Part shown: positions 8,576 through 17,822 of the stretch, in pieces
Layout of the letters: each line of letters opens with the position of its first letter
How positions within the stretch are numbered: position 1 is the first letter of the stretch
NCBI GenBank assembly: GCA_030603385.1
Contig: JAUVXW010000040.1
Location: 1-35,857 of the forward strand
From: Promethearchaeota archaeon
GTDB lineage: Archaea > Asgardarchaeota > Lokiarchaeia > Sigyniarchaeales > SOKP01
Direction of reading: 5' to 3'
DNA: 35,857 bases
Notes under the pieces: model-generated
What the model saw: only the letters and a program-made list of their open reading frames with translations
What the model was told of the DNA's origin: nothing
The model's database searches: none
Made by a program: the position numbers and the translations under genes

Positions 8576-9598
8576 CTATTCATATTTCTTTAAAAGTTCC
8601 TTATGGGTAAATACACCATCTTCAGTAATAACACCAGTAACAAGCCTAAATGGAGTTATATCAAATGCATAGTTTAGGCATTCTACACCATCAGGAACTA
8701 TCTGAACTTTACCTAAAACATTACTTACTTCAGTACTATCTCGCTGTTCAATTGTCACATCTTTTACAGTTTCATGAAGAGAAAGGGTAGAACTCGGTGC
8801 TGCTACATAAAAAGGTATATTATTATCTTTTGCGGCTAAAGCTACTAAATAAGTCCCAATTTTATTAAAAACAGCATCAGAGGTTACTCGATCAGTACCA
8901 ACAATAACTTTATTTATTTTTCCTAATCTCATAAGTAATCCAGAGGATGTATCTGAAATCACCTTAACTGGAATATTATCATATTGTAATTCATAAGCAG
9001 TTAATCTTGCACCTTGTAATCTTGGCCTTGTCTCATCAGCAATAACACTTATTTTCTTACCTTGTTCTATTGCTGATCTCACTGGAGCTAATGCTGTTCC
9101 GTACTGAACTGTGGCAAGAGAACCAGCATTACAATGTGTTAATACAACATCTCCATCCTGAAGTAATTCTGCCCCCCTCTTACCTATATTTTTATTAACA
9201 GTGATATCTTCTTGAGCCATAAGTTTTGCTTCTTCTATAACAAGTTCTGAAAGGTTTTTAGGGCTATCTGGATAGGATGTAATTATTTTCCAAATTCTAT
9301 CTACAGCCCAAAATAAGTTTGAAGCTGTTGGTCTTGTACTTCTAATAATATTAGCTGCCTTTTCCATAGATTCTAAAAACTTTTCTTTTGGTAAATCTCT
9401 ATACTCAATTGTAGCTATGGCCATGCCCATTGCTGCTGCAATTCCTATGGCAGGAGCTCCACGAATATTCATTACTTTTATTGATGTAGCAACATCCCTA
9501 TAATTATCAAACTCTAAGAATTCAAGCTTATGAGGTAAAAGAGTCTGATCAATCATCTTAACTTTATTGTCAGAAGTCCATTCTATAGAAGGAATCAT
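8576..9598 (-). CDS. mtnA: S-methyl-5-thioribose-1-phosphate isomerase (MtnA type)
   Basis: This aldose-ketose isomerase converts 5-methylthioribose 1-phosphate to the ribulose form in methionine salvage. The MtnA-defining MNIRGAPAIGIAAAMG is at residues 43-58. Related ribose-1,5-bisphosphate isomerases and eIF2B subunits have a different motif there. Catalytic Cys156 (THCNAGSLATVQYGTALAP) and Asp236 (VGTDRV) are present, as are ADETRPRLQGARLTAYEL and NKIGTYLVAL. The segment after GTDRV is TSDAVFNK rather than the more usual AANGDVANK, a mild divergence. Length (340) fits the family. No other methionine-salvage gene is in the window. It is divergent from the UbiA gene, with a 219-base gap. 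Confidence 0.9.
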   Translation of the reverse strand: MIPSIEWTSDNKVKMIDQTLLPHKLEFLEFDNYRDVATSIKVMNIRGAPAIGIAAAMGMAIATIEYRDLPKEKFLESMEKAANIIRSTRPTASNLFWAVDRIWKIITSYPDSPKNLSELVIEEAKLMAQEDITVNKNIGKRGAELLQDGDVVLTHCNAGSLATVQYGTALAPVRSAIEQGKKISVIADETRPRLQGARLTAYELQYDNIPVKVISDTSSGLLMRLGKINKVIVGTDRVTSDAVFNKIGTYLVALAAKDNNIPFYVAAPSSTLSLHETVKDVTIEQRDSTEVSNVLGKVQIVPDGVECLNYAFDITPFRLVTGVITEDGVFTHKELLKKYE

Positions 9599-9817
9599 AT
9601 TATCCTAAAATATTTCAAAATTTAAAAATCACATTTCTTAAATTTCTAATCATAAATTTTAATTTATTTAATCTTTATAGATAATAATAAATGGCAATTC
9701 AATCGGAAAGCTAAGAAAAGAGGAATTAGAAAAGGTATTTATAAAAAATATAAGGTAAATTTATTTCTTTCTTCTGAATTTTTATAGTGTTTTTCATATT
9801 AGTGAAGATGACTTAAA

Positions 9818-10687
9818 ATGTTCAAAGATAAAATTTTTGGGTTTTTGAAGCTTATAAGACTTGGAGTATCATTATTTGGTTGTATCGGATTATTAGTATC
9901 TGGAGTTCTTGCAGAAGATTTAAAGGGTTTTCAAATTGATTATTTGATAGCATTTTTTATAGTATTAATATCTGCCTCAGGCGCATTTGCTCTTAATGAT
10001 TATTATGATTATGAGTTAGATAAAATTAATAATAGAAAAGATCGACCATTGGTTATAGGATTAGTCTCCAGAAAAATAGCCTTAATAACTGCAATAATCT
10101 CTTTCATTATTGTCATTTTATTGAGTATGCTATTGAATATTGCTTCTACCATATTAGTAGTTATCAGTTTACCTATTTTTTACGTATATAGTATTGGATT
10201 GAAAAAAAAATTGCTTTTTAAGAACTTTTTAATTGCTTTCTCTTACTTAAGTACAATTTTCTTAGGATCATTAATTATGGATTCATATCTTGAGCCCTTA
10301 ATAATATACTTTGCTGTTATGGGATTTATAGTAGGATTGGCAAATGAGATCATGCTTGACATAGCTGATGTAAAAGGCGATAAAGAACAAGAAATAAGTA
10401 CTTTTTCTACAAAATTTGGTATTAAACCAGCAGCTCAAATTTCTACATCTCTTTATATTATTATAATGGTTCTAGATCCATTACCTTTCATTGTAAAGAT
10501 TGATGAGCGATTATATTTAGATTACATATTTTTAATCCTAATATTAATTCCAGTAATCTGTTATACTCTCCTTATGAGATCACTTTTAAGAAATCAAACA
10601 ACTGAAAATATATTAAAATTGAGAACTCTCGTTTTTTTAATTATGCAATTTGGGACAATTTCTTATCTAATAGGGGTAATAATTTAA
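9818..10687 (+). CDS. UbiA-family prenyltransferase, probably geranylgeranylglyceryl-phosphate type
   Basis: A polytopic membrane enzyme that transfers an isoprenoid diphosphate chain to an acceptor. The first Asp-rich motif is NDYYDYELDKINNRKDRPL (about residues 67-85) and the second is LDIADVKGDKEQEISTFS (about 187-204), both typical for Mg-diphosphate binding in UbiA. Eight or nine hydrophobic segments fill the rest. In archaea the commonest role of such a 280-290-residue protein is digeranylgeranylglyceryl phosphate synthesis for membrane lipids; a quinone or heme side-chain role is the alternative. The neighbourhood gives no further clue. Confidence 0.88.
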   Translation: MFKDKIFGFLKLIRLGVSLFGCIGLLVSGVLAEDLKGFQIDYLIAFFIVLISASGAFALNDYYDYELDKINNRKDRPLVIGLVSRKIALITAIISFIIVILLSMLLNIASTILVVISLPIFYVYSIGLKKKLLFKNFLIAFSYLSTIFLGSLIMDSYLEPLIIYFAVMGFIVGLANEIMLDIADVKGDKEQEISTFSTKFGIKPAAQISTSLYIIIMVLDPLPFIVKIDERLYLDYIFLILILIPVICYTLLMRSLLRNQTTENILKLRTLVFLIMQFGTISYLIGVII

Positions 10688-10744
10688 ATTTATAAATTTA
10701 AAGAAATATTGAATTAATTATTAAATTATCTCCAAAATATTTAG

Positions 10745-11611
10745 ATGAATATATTTAAATCTCCAATAATTTCTTGTTCGCGTAGAACAGATATACCTGC
10801 ATTTTTAATGGATTGGGTTATTGAAAGGATTAAAGTGGGGTATGTTGATGTAGTTAATCCATTTAATCGAAAACAAATAAACCGAGTCTCATTAGATCCC
10901 AAAATTGTTAAGTGTTTTGTTTGGTGGAGTAAAAATTTTGGAGAATGGATTAAGGAATATATTAAGAACAAAAATCTTTTCAAATCTTATAAGGGACATG
11001 TTTTTCAATTTACAATTAACTCTCCATCAGAATTAGAAAAGAATTTAAATATATCAGTTAAGGAACGATTTAAACAGTTGAAATGGCTAATAAAGGAATT
11101 TGGAATATCAGCTATAAGCTATAGATATGATCCTATAATTTTTTACAGAAATAAGGATTCAGACAGAAGTAAAAATAATTTAGATAAATTTAAGTATATA
11201 GTCGAAAATGTAGCTAATCTTGGAGTTAAGGAACTTATCTTTTCTTTTGCTACAATTTATCCTAAAGTTAAAAATAGAATGGATGCTAGAGGATATATTC
11301 CAATTGACCCCCCTTTAAAGAAAAAGCAAGAAATTTTAAACAGATTAATTAAAATATGTTTTGATTACAATATACAAATGAAAGCATGCTGTCAACCTAA
11401 TTTACTGAAATTAGAAGGTATAAAACAAGCACATTGTATAGATGCATATAAAATTGAGCAATTAATTAATGAGAAAATTCCAAAAATAAAAGATACTGGA
11501 CAGAGAAAAGACTGCGGATGTTTCAAGTCTAAAGATATTGGAGGATACACCGGGATTTTTCGATGCAGGCATAACTGCGATTATTGTTATGCTTCTCCTG
11601 CTAAAAAATAA
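10745..11611 (+). CDS. DUF1848-family protein with C-terminal CxxxCxxC cluster
   Basis: The opening SCSRRTDIPAF, the following VNPFNRKQINRVSL and VWWSKNF are hallmarks of the DUF1848 family, whose biochemical role I do not know. The C-terminus has CGC (Cys257, Cys259) and then CRHNCDYCYA with Cys274, Cys278 and Cys281, the spacing of the radical SAM [4Fe-4S] motif but at the end of the chain rather than near the start. The middle alternates strands and helices (YDPIIFYR, KELIFSFATIYPK, MKACCQPN), compatible with a TIM-barrel-like core. No signal peptide. Its stop lies two bases before that of the next, convergent gene. An iron-sulfur protein or an unusual radical SAM relative is the most reasonable reading. 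Confidence 0.85.
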   Translation: MNIFKSPIISCSRRTDIPAFLMDWVIERIKVGYVDVVNPFNRKQINRVSLDPKIVKCFVWWSKNFGEWIKEYIKNKNLFKSYKGHVFQFTINSPSELEKNLNISVKERFKQLKWLIKEFGISAISYRYDPIIFYRNKDSDRSKNNLDKFKYIVENVANLGVKELIFSFATIYPKVKNRMDARGYIPIDPPLKKKQEILNRLIKICFDYNIQMKACCQPNLLKLEGIKQAHCIDAYKIEQLINEKIPKIKDTGQRKDCGCFKSKDIGGYTGIFRCRHNCDYCYASPAKK

Positions 11612-11613
11612 AA

Positions 11614-12459
11614 TTATAAAATCCCAAGTAATTTTTTTATGCCACCAATTTTCGGAACTTCTACTTTAAAATAATGGTTCACTATATCATATAAAAAAGT
11701 AAGATAATTCATTTGTATTCTCTCATTATGCACTTCATTAATATGGTCAATAAGAATTTTTGAAGTCCATGCCTTTTTTTCAGAATTAGTTATAAAATCT
11801 ACTAAGGTTTTAGAGTATTCAAATGCCTTTTGAATCTCATTTCTAAGAATTATTAAACCAGTGACTAAATCATACTCTCCCAAAAATTTTTTCGCAATGC
11901 TTTTCTCGATCACTAATTTTTTTGGATCAATAGATTTATCTTTATCTTGAATAACGTCTCTCTTTTCAAATATTATATAATTCTCATAATTTTTCTGATC
12001 ATTTTTATAATCTATTTTTGACATAGCAATAATATCATTTTCAAATAGATTTTGCATTGCGTACTTGAAGAAATAGATAATATGATTAGCGAGAAACTGA
12101 TCATCCGAAATCAAAATTACTCCTTTGCCCAAGAAAATAGCTTTAAAAACAGAAGCCATTAATAATTCAGGAATATTCAATTTTATTAAATCGTGATTAA
12201 TTGATTCGGCTTCAGGAATAATATTCTCTGCTCCTTCAGATGTTGAGACCTCAGGAGCTTCAATTTTAAAGTCTGCAATTAAACAGTCTCTCACTATAAG
12301 ATTTTTATCGACATACGCGATAAAAGTATGTTCACATATCATTCCGGCAGTTATATTGACAGCTAAAAGTCCTTTCGCAACATTTTTTGTCGCATCATCT
12401 GAGATTTCAATATTATCCCAATTAGAACAAACTGGACATCTAACTTCAATTTTAGCCAT
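11614..12459 (-). CDS. Asgard-type protein with N-terminal zinc ribbon, function unknown
   Basis: The 281-residue protein begins MAKIEVRCPVCSNWDNIEI, then GLLAVNITAGMICEHTFIAYVDKN. This arrangement (CPVC followed by a CxHxF-containing strand pair) gives a small zinc-ribbon-like or beta-sandwich N-terminal domain that I associate from memory with many uncharacterised Asgard proteins. After an acidic linker (about residues 75-95, ending EGAENIIPEAES) comes a longer alpha/beta region (about 95-281) with hydrophobic strands such as GKGVILISDD and YDLVTGLIIL. I see no catalytic motif, signal or membrane segment. It is convergent with the DUF1848 gene and precedes a divergent-looking gap of 150 bases. 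Confidence 0.78.
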   Translation of the reverse strand: MAKIEVRCPVCSNWDNIEISDDATKNVAKGLLAVNITAGMICEHTFIAYVDKNLIVRDCLIADFKIEAPEVSTSEGAENIIPEAESINHDLIKLNIPELLMASVFKAIFLGKGVILISDDQFLANHIIYFFKYAMQNLFENDIIAMSKIDYKNDQKNYENYIIFEKRDVIQDKDKSIDPKKLVIEKSIAKKFLGEYDLVTGLIILRNEIQKAFEYSKTLVDFITNSEKKAWTSKILIDHINEVHNERIQMNYLTFLYDIVNHYFKVEVPKIGGIKKLLGIL

Positions 12460-12609
12460 ATTTAATCAATATAGTCTGTCGAATACTTATCTTATAAAAA
12501 GCATATAGAATTCCTATGTTGCTATCTTTCTTATCTATTTATTAATTGTTGTAATATCAATATATAAGTTTGCAATAATTAGAGAAAATCGCCTTATTTA
12601 TGAATCTGT

Positions 12610-13089
12610 TTAATACCTTTTAACTCTACCATAGTTTTTTTCGATTAAATTCGCTATTAGCAAGCATATTATGGCACTAATATTTTCAGCAGTTAAAAAA
12701 GAAATTGTGTTATTCAGAAAAAAAGTACATATATAGAAAGTTATAAAGAAAATAGGTGTGAAAACCGCAAATATGATGATTAAAGGCTTTGTTATTGGGA
12801 AATTTAAGATTTGCTCTAATTTTGAAGAGTATGTTTTTGATTTTCGAAATTGGCTTCTTAATTTCTCTCTTCTCTCAACTTGAGCATAACTCTCAAAAAT
12901 AATCATGGAAGCATAAAATGTCGCCAAGGTTATTCCAAGTGGAACTAATATAACAACATAATAATTACCAATCTCTAAAAAATATTGCCCAATATATATT
13001 AAAAAGAGTTGTAAAACCCCACACATACCTAATAGCAATAATGCGATTCCAAAATATTCCTTTGATTTCCAACGGATTCTAATTGGCAT
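12610..13089 (-). CDS. Four-TM membrane protein, function unknown
   Basis: A 159-residue protein with a basic N-terminus (MPIRIRWKSKEY) and four hydrophobic segments at about residues 13-34, 42-65, 101-125 and 129-148. The cytoplasmic-looking loop between segments 2 and 3 is strongly basic (QVERREKLRSQFRKSKTYSSK), and the tail is basic too (EKNYGRVKRY), which by the positive-inside rule puts both ends inside. I do not recognise a family. It is transcribed away from the tRNA-Val gene's 3' side, on the same strand. Confidence 0.72.
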   Translation of the reverse strand: MPIRIRWKSKEYFGIALLLLGMCGVLQLFLIYIGQYFLEIGNYYVVILVPLGITLATFYASMIIFESYAQVERREKLRSQFRKSKTYSSKLEQILNFPITKPLIIIFAVFTPIFFITFYICTFFLNNTISFLTAENISAIICLLIANLIEKNYGRVKRY

Positions 13090-13116
13090 CTTTTTCTTAT
13101 CTTCTTAATTTGTTAG

Positions 13117-13190
13117 TGGGCCCGGCGCGATTTGAACGCACGACCTTCTGCACGTCAAGCAGACGTCATACCAGGCTAGACCACGGGCCC
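13117..13190 (-). tRNA. tRNA-Val (anticodon GAC)
   Basis: On the minus strand a complete 74-base cloverleaf can be folded. The acceptor stem GGGCCCG pairs with CGGGCCC, the D-stem is GTC/GAC, the anticodon stem TCTGC/GCAGA holds the loop TTGACGT (anticodon GAC, reading GUC/GUU valine codons), the variable loop is five bases, and the T-arm is GTGCG-TTCAAAT-CGCGC. The discriminator is A and no CCA is encoded, as is common in archaea. No intron is visible. The GC-rich stems stand out sharply from the AT-rich surroundings. Confidence 0.96.
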
Positions 13191-13325
13191 TTAATTTCAA
13201 TATGATAAAATATCGAAATTAGCTATAGATAATTTATTTCATTAAAAAATAAATATTTTATCAATATTCTGAGAAAAATTTCAACAATTAAGTCTTAACT
13301 TCTTAAAAAAATAATAGAAAAAAAG

Positions 13326-15233
13326 TTAAAAATTATATATGGAATTCTTTTGTTTCTTAATGATAAATATCGAAATCACAGAAATAATCCCAATAAACAG
13401 AAGAATGTTATATCCCGGGATAGTAGTAGGACTCGGTTTACTCGGTATTTCAACCAATCTTACTAAAAGTGTATTTGCGGGTTCAGTATTATCCACAAGA
13501 TCAATAGCTTGATATGAGATAAGATAATCACCATATTTATAACTCGATAAATCAAATGGATTAGTATAATCAATCCAACCAGAATTATTGATTCTGTACT
13601 TAATTACAGAAACTCCAGATCCTAATCCGTCATCAGCAGTTAAGGAAAATGTTGTTGATTTATTTACTTGAATAGTTTCACTATGTGGAATGAAATATAT
13701 TAAAGATGTTGGAGGATTTAGATCTTTATTGATAACCACTTCAGCATACCCTTCACGCCCAAAAGAATCATTAGCATAGAATATTATAGTGAATGTACCA
13801 TTATTTTTTTTATCCCATTCTGTTTGGTTGATTGTTCCGGTTAATTCTATAAATGTTTTATTTATAAATCCATCATCTAATGTGTACCAAGTAGTATTCA
13901 AGTTAGGTTCTATGATATCGAGATCAAAAGTAGGTGCAACCGTCCCGAAGAAGTCATACTGATCTGGCGAAGTAATTGATATTTGAGGAGGACCTGTATC
14001 AACTTTTACAAGTAACATATCAGGATTTCCTACATTAGAATTCTCATCCCAAGTTCCCGCAAGATAAACATTTTGTAAAGAATCCAATATTATATCCCAA
14101 TAGGCATCAAACCCACTTCCACCCCATGTGTGATTCCATTGCTGGAAACCTAAATTGTCACATTCTACTAAACAAAAATCATAATTTCCCAAGCCTGTGG
14201 TGTCTACAACTCCACCAATATAAATATTATCTGAAGAATCCAGAACTATTGAAGTAGCCCAATCCATACCATTTCCACCAAAAGTACGATTCCATAGATA
14301 TTCTCCAAGGTTATTGAATTTTACAAGACAAAAATCAAAATCTATATCATTTACAATTGTATAAAATCCTGCTAGATAAATATTCTCTGAAGAATCCAAC
14401 GCAATATCAAAAGCATAATCATCATAACTTCCCCCCCATGTGCTATTCCACTGATAATCGCCAAGATTATTGAATTTTACAAGACAAAAATCCGTAGGTC
14501 CATCATCTACAATTATATATCCTGCTAGATAAATATTATCTGATGAATCCAATGCTATTGAGTAAGTTTCCTCATCATAACTTCCCCCCCATGTACGATT
14601 CCATAGATATTGACCATTGCTATCAAATTTTACTAAACACACATCTGAATCGGACCTAAGGTTGTCATATCTATATTTTCCTGCTAGATAAATATTATCT
14701 GATGAATCCAATGCTACTGCGTGAGCAAAATCATATTTGCTTCCGCCCCATGTACGATTCCATTGATATTGACCATTGCTATCAAATTTTACTAAACACA
14801 TATCTGCAGTTTCTCCTCCTAAATGTCCTATTCCCCCCGCAAGGTAAATGTTATCTGATGAATCTAGCACTATTGCCGCCGCCGAATCTTCATAACTACC
14901 ACCCCATGTACGATTCCATTGATACTGACCAAGATTATCGAATTTCACTAAACACATATCAAAATCTCCCGAAATGGTATTGTTTGTAAATCCTGCTAGA
15001 TAAATATTACCCGATGAATCTAATGCTAAAGCTCGAGCACCTTCCGCAATACCACTTTCACCCCATGTAATATTCCATTGATAATCAATCGAATTACTAG
15101 TAGATAAGGTGGAATGTATATCTTCTTTGGTGCTATCTTCTTGCTCTTCTGGTATAACGTTTATATCTTGAAATAGGAAGCTAAGCATTAGAATAGAAAC
15201 AAATGCTAACGAAAATATTTTTTTACTTTTCAA
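13326..15233 (-). CDS. Secreted SBBP beta-propeller protein with C-terminal membrane anchor
   Basis: A 635-residue surface or secreted protein. Residues 1-22 form a signal peptide (basic MKSKK, then a hydrophobic stretch). Seven repeats of 51-54 residues follow, each with a WNxTWGG-like segment (Trp at 53, 107, 159, 211, 262, 314, 367), LDSSxNIYLAG and DxCLVKF, typical of SBBP repeats. Seven such units are what one closed seven-bladed propeller needs. Residues about 415-590 resemble Ig-like or PKD-like modules (SPDQYDFFG, WYTLDDGFINKT, YRINNSGWIDYTNPFDLSS). The C-terminus has a Pro/Ser/Thr linker, IPGYN, a hydrophobic helix and a basic tail (IIKKQKN), a layout that fits archaeal C-terminal sorting or anchoring signals. 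Each repeat has an N-x-T glycosylation sequon. Ligand unknown. Confidence 0.9.
   Translation of the reverse strand: MKSKKIFSLAFVSILMLSFLFQDINVIPEEQEDSTKEDIHSTLSTSNSIDYQWNITWGESGIAEGARALALDSSGNIYLAGFTNNTISGDFDMCLVKFDNLGQYQWNRTWGGSYEDSAAAIVLDSSDNIYLAGGIGHLGGETADMCLVKFDSNGQYQWNRTWGGSKYDFAHAVALDSSDNIYLAGKYRYDNLRSDSDVCLVKFDSNGQYLWNRTWGGSYDEETYSIALDSSDNIYLAGYIIVDDGPTDFCLVKFNNLGDYQWNSTWGGSYDDYAFDIALDSSENIYLAGFYTIVNDIDFDFCLVKFNNLGEYLWNRTFGGNGMDWATSIVLDSSDNIYIGGVVDTTGLGNYDFCLVECDNLGFQQWNHTWGGSGFDAYWDIILDSLQNVYLAGTWDENSNVGNPDMLLVKVDTGPPQISITSPDQYDFFGTVAPTFDLDIIEPNLNTTWYTLDDGFINKTFIELTGTINQTEWDKKNNGTFTIIFYANDSFGREGYAEVVINKDLNPPTSLIYFIPHSETIQVNKSTTFSLTADDGLGSGVSVIKYRINNSGWIDYTNPFDLSSYKYGDYLISYQAIDLVDNTEPANTLLVRLVEIPSKPSPTTIPGYNILLFIGIISVISIFIIKKQKNSIYNF
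14004..15083 (-). repeat. Seven in-phase coding repeats of about 156 bp (SBBP blades)
   Basis: These repeats encode the propeller blades at residues 51-410 of the surface protein. The DNA units are similar enough that stretches such as ccccatgtacgattccat recur almost unchanged at several positions (for example near 14587, 14747 and 14902). This argues for recent unit duplication or gene conversion in the central blades, while the first and last blades are more divergent. Confidence 0.85.
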
Positions 15234-15546
15234 TTTTTTTCACTTAAGGTTTTGAATTTTTTTCCAAATTTTTTTTAAAACTTCGAAAATATTATTGATT
15301 TTGCATAATCGATTTCTTAACATTTATGTGTAATGTACATAGATGTCTTTTAAAAATAAGATGTTATCTAATATAAAGTTATAAGGTTCAAATTTAAACA
15401 AAAGTGTAATTTTATATTAAAATTGGATTACGAATGATTGTTATTAGACATTATTTAACAATTATGTTGCTTTCTATCCTTTAATCAATAAGGGTAATCT
15501 AAATTTCACTTAAAAAAAAAAAACTAAGAAAAAAATGATATGAAGT
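15234..15546. other. Intergenic AT-rich region between the surface protein and PGK genes
   Basis: No gene of convincing quality is seen in these 313 bases. The right end, just after the phosphoglycerate kinase stop on the minus strand, has a run of twelve A residues at 15512-15523 and another near 15529-15535; read on the minus strand these are T-tracts and probably terminate PGK transcription. The left part should hold the promoter of the surface-protein gene, but no single TATA box stands out. Confidence 0.55.
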
Positions 15547-16770
15547 TTAAACTTTTTTTTCTCTTAAAGCTCTAATCATAGGTAAGTCTTTTCCAGAAAG
15601 GATTTCGAGCATCGCGCCTCCTGCTGTCGAAATGAAAGAAACATCGTCAGCTTTTCCGGCCATTGAAGCTGCTGCGCCCATTTCACCACCACCAATAATT
15701 GTAAGGGCATTATTTTTCTTAGTGGCTGCAACCATCGTACCAACAATTTCATTGGTAGCTTTTCTAAATACTTCCTTTTCGAATATGCCTGGAGGTCCGT
15801 TTGCGACAATAGTTTTGCATTTCATAAGAATTTCATTAAATTTATCTACTGTTTTAGGGCCAATATCTCCTGTTGTAGTATTATAAGTACCAGCCTCATC
15901 AATTTCAATTGTTTTTCTATTACCATTGTCATCAATGATCAAATCTTCTGGAAGAATGATTTTATCTTTGTACTTCTCATAAGTTTCCATAATCATATCT
16001 TTATTAGCTTCCAGATCTTCAGCTATTATTTTATGGTTTGGTTCTCCCATATTTTTACCTAACGCTTCAAAGATCAGAATAGCTGTCAATCCTGAGCATA
16101 AAGCATAGTCTAATTTTTCATTATCAAAATTATATTTCATTGCTTTAAATTTGTCTATAGCCTTTGCTCCACCAATTAGCATAGCCATAGGTTTTTCAGG
16201 TCCTTGCATGATTTTCTTCAATGCATCTAATTCCTTGTCGGTTATTGGTCCTGCCATCATCTTAGGCCATCCTACTATCGATGCGTGAGCACGGTGAGCC
16301 GCTCCAAAAGCATCAACAATAACGTAATCAACCAATGGAAATAATGTTTTAACCATTTCTGTGTTTTCTGCTTCGGAAAAATCTTTATAATTTTTCATTT
16401 CTCCTTGAAATTTCCTTACGTTGTTAAGGACTAAAATCTCTCCTTTTTTGAGGGCCTTAATGGCTTGGATTGCTTGCTCACCATATATATCTTTGACAAA
16501 TTTAACAGGGCGACCAAGATATTTTTCGATCTCCTTTGCATGTAAATCCAAATCTGTAAAATCATCGCGACCTGGACGAGATTGATGTGCTAGAATGATA
16601 ACAGCGCTTTTCTTAAAATATTGATTCAAAGCAAGGGCAAGTACACGAATTCTTGGTGAATCTCTTATTTCCATCTTTTCTAAATCAATGTTAGAGTTTA
16701 TGTCAACACGCATTAAGACTTTCTTACCTTTTAAATTCACATCCTTAAAAGATGTATAATCAATTTTCAT
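15547..16770 (-). CDS. pgk: Phosphoglycerate kinase (archaeal type)
   Basis: The enzyme transfers a phosphoryl group between 1,3-bisphosphoglycerate and ADP in glycolysis and gluconeogenesis. Diagnostic segments are LMRVDINSNID near the N-terminus, HQSRPGRDDF, LVLNNVRKFQGE, VDAFGAAHRAHASIVGWP, the hinge and nucleotide region LIGGAKAIDKFKAM, TTTGDIGPKTVDKF, ANGPPGIFE and the C-terminal IIGGGEMGAAASM followed by STAGGAMLEILSG. Length (407) matches archaeal PGKs. The ATG at 16770 starts MKIDYTSFKDVNLKGKKVLMR, the expected N-terminus. The gene is monocistronic and divergent from larB with a 196-base gap. Confidence 0.96.
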   Translation of the reverse strand: MKIDYTSFKDVNLKGKKVLMRVDINSNIDLEKMEIRDSPRIRVLALALNQYFKKSAVIILAHQSRPGRDDFTDLDLHAKEIEKYLGRPVKFVKDIYGEQAIQAIKALKKGEILVLNNVRKFQGEMKNYKDFSEAENTEMVKTLFPLVDYVIVDAFGAAHRAHASIVGWPKMMAGPITDKELDALKKIMQGPEKPMAMLIGGAKAIDKFKAMKYNFDNEKLDYALCSGLTAILIFEALGKNMGEPNHKIIAEDLEANKDMIMETYEKYKDKIILPEDLIIDDNGNRKTIEIDEAGTYNTTTGDIGPKTVDKFNEILMKCKTIVANGPPGIFEKEVFRKATNEIVGTMVAATKKNNALTIIGGGEMGAAASMAGKADDVSFISTAGGAMLEILSGKDLPMIRALREKKV

Positions 16771-16966
16771 ATGTTACATCACTTCAAATTAGGATTAATA
16801 ATTGAAATTAGTGGTAATTTATAATTATTTTAAGTAGTTATTATTTTTTTTTAAAAATTGATAAACTATAAAAATTTTATAAATTAGAAAAATACAAAAT
16901 AAAAGAACTCTTACTAATACAAAATAATTTACCTTTTCTTATCACATTCTATTGTGAATATAAATT

Positions 16967-17752
16967 ATGAGTGATATTAAAGATATTCTCGCTAAACTAC
17001 TTGAGAAAAAAATGTCTATAGAAGAAGCTGAAAGATTACTAAGAGCCAATCATGTTGAAGAAGTCGGAGATTTAGCTAAATTAGACATTTTTCGTAAAAC
17101 AAGGACAGGTACACCTGAAGTTATTTTTGCCCTAAATAAAGAACCAGAAATGGTTATTGAAATTACTAAGAAGTTCCTACAAAGTAAACAATTCGCAATA
17201 ATCTCTCGTTATAATGTAGACCAGAAGATTCTAATCGATAAAACCTTCGAAAAAGCTGAAAATTATGATATTGATATAAATGACCTTGGAAAAATATTGG
17301 TAATTAAAGAAAAATCCTATGAATTTCCTAAGAAAAGTGGAATTGTGGGAATTATTACTGCGGGAAGTTCAGACATACCAATAGCAATTGAAGCAGAAGT
17401 TATTGCTGAAGCTATGGGTTGTAAGGTTATTACAACTTATGATGTAGGTATTGCTGGTATTCATCGAATTTTTACACCTTTGAGTGAGATGATTAAAAAG
17501 GGAGTTCACATAATAATAGTGTGTGCGGGAATGGAAGGAACTCTACCTGGATTAGTTGCAGCTCTTGTTGATGTTCCTGTTATAGGAGTTCCAATATCAA
17601 GTGGATATGGTATGGGTGAAAAAGGAAAGGGTGCATTAATTACCATGTTACAATCTTGTTCTCCAGGATTATTAGTTGTTAATATTGATAATGGATTTGG
17701 TGCTGGGGCTTCTGCGGCGATGATTGCTAATAAAATTTCAGAAAAGTTTTAA
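16967..17752 (+). CDS. larB: LarB, nickel-pincer-nucleotide cofactor biosynthesis carboxylase/hydrolase
   Basis: LarB carboxylates nicotinic acid adenine dinucleotide at C5 and cleaves the diphosphate, the first step in making the nickel-pincer nucleotide used by lactate racemase-type enzymes. The 261-residue protein has an N-terminal helical part (KDILAKLLEKKMSIEEAERLL) and a PurE-like C-terminal domain with GIVGIITAGSSDIPIAIEAE (about 125-143), TTYDVGIAGIHR, CAGMEGTLPGLVAALVDVPV and GVPISSGYG. Cys231 in LQSCSPGLLVVNIDNGFGAG probably matches the cysteine that forms the covalent pyridine adduct in characterised LarB. LarC lies about 3 kb further on, opposite strand, and NikR follows. LarE is not in the window. 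Confidence 0.93.
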   Translation: MSDIKDILAKLLEKKMSIEEAERLLRANHVEEVGDLAKLDIFRKTRTGTPEVIFALNKEPEMVIEITKKFLQSKQFAIISRYNVDQKILIDKTFEKAENYDIDINDLGKILVIKEKSYEFPKKSGIVGIITAGSSDIPIAIEAEVIAEAMGCKVITTYDVGIAGIHRIFTPLSEMIKKGVHIIIVCAGMEGTLPGLVAALVDVPVIGVPISSGYGMGEKGKGALITMLQSCSPGLLVVNIDNGFGAGASAAMIANKISEKF

Positions 17753-17822
17753 TTTGTAATTTAAGATATAATGAAATTAATAGAATTGTAAAGCGGTTAG
17801 AAGCTATTATTCTCATTTTAGC

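Noticed and set aside
14004..15083. Regular repeats of about 156 bases that could suggest a repeat array or CRISPR
   Set aside because: The repeats are coding, in phase, and encode SBBP propeller blades; the unit is far longer than a CRISPR repeat and the spacers are not unique.
15562..15900. Two alternative frames inside the phosphoglycerate kinase gene on both strands
   Set aside because: They have no family features, and the PGK frame carries the conserved motifs throughout.
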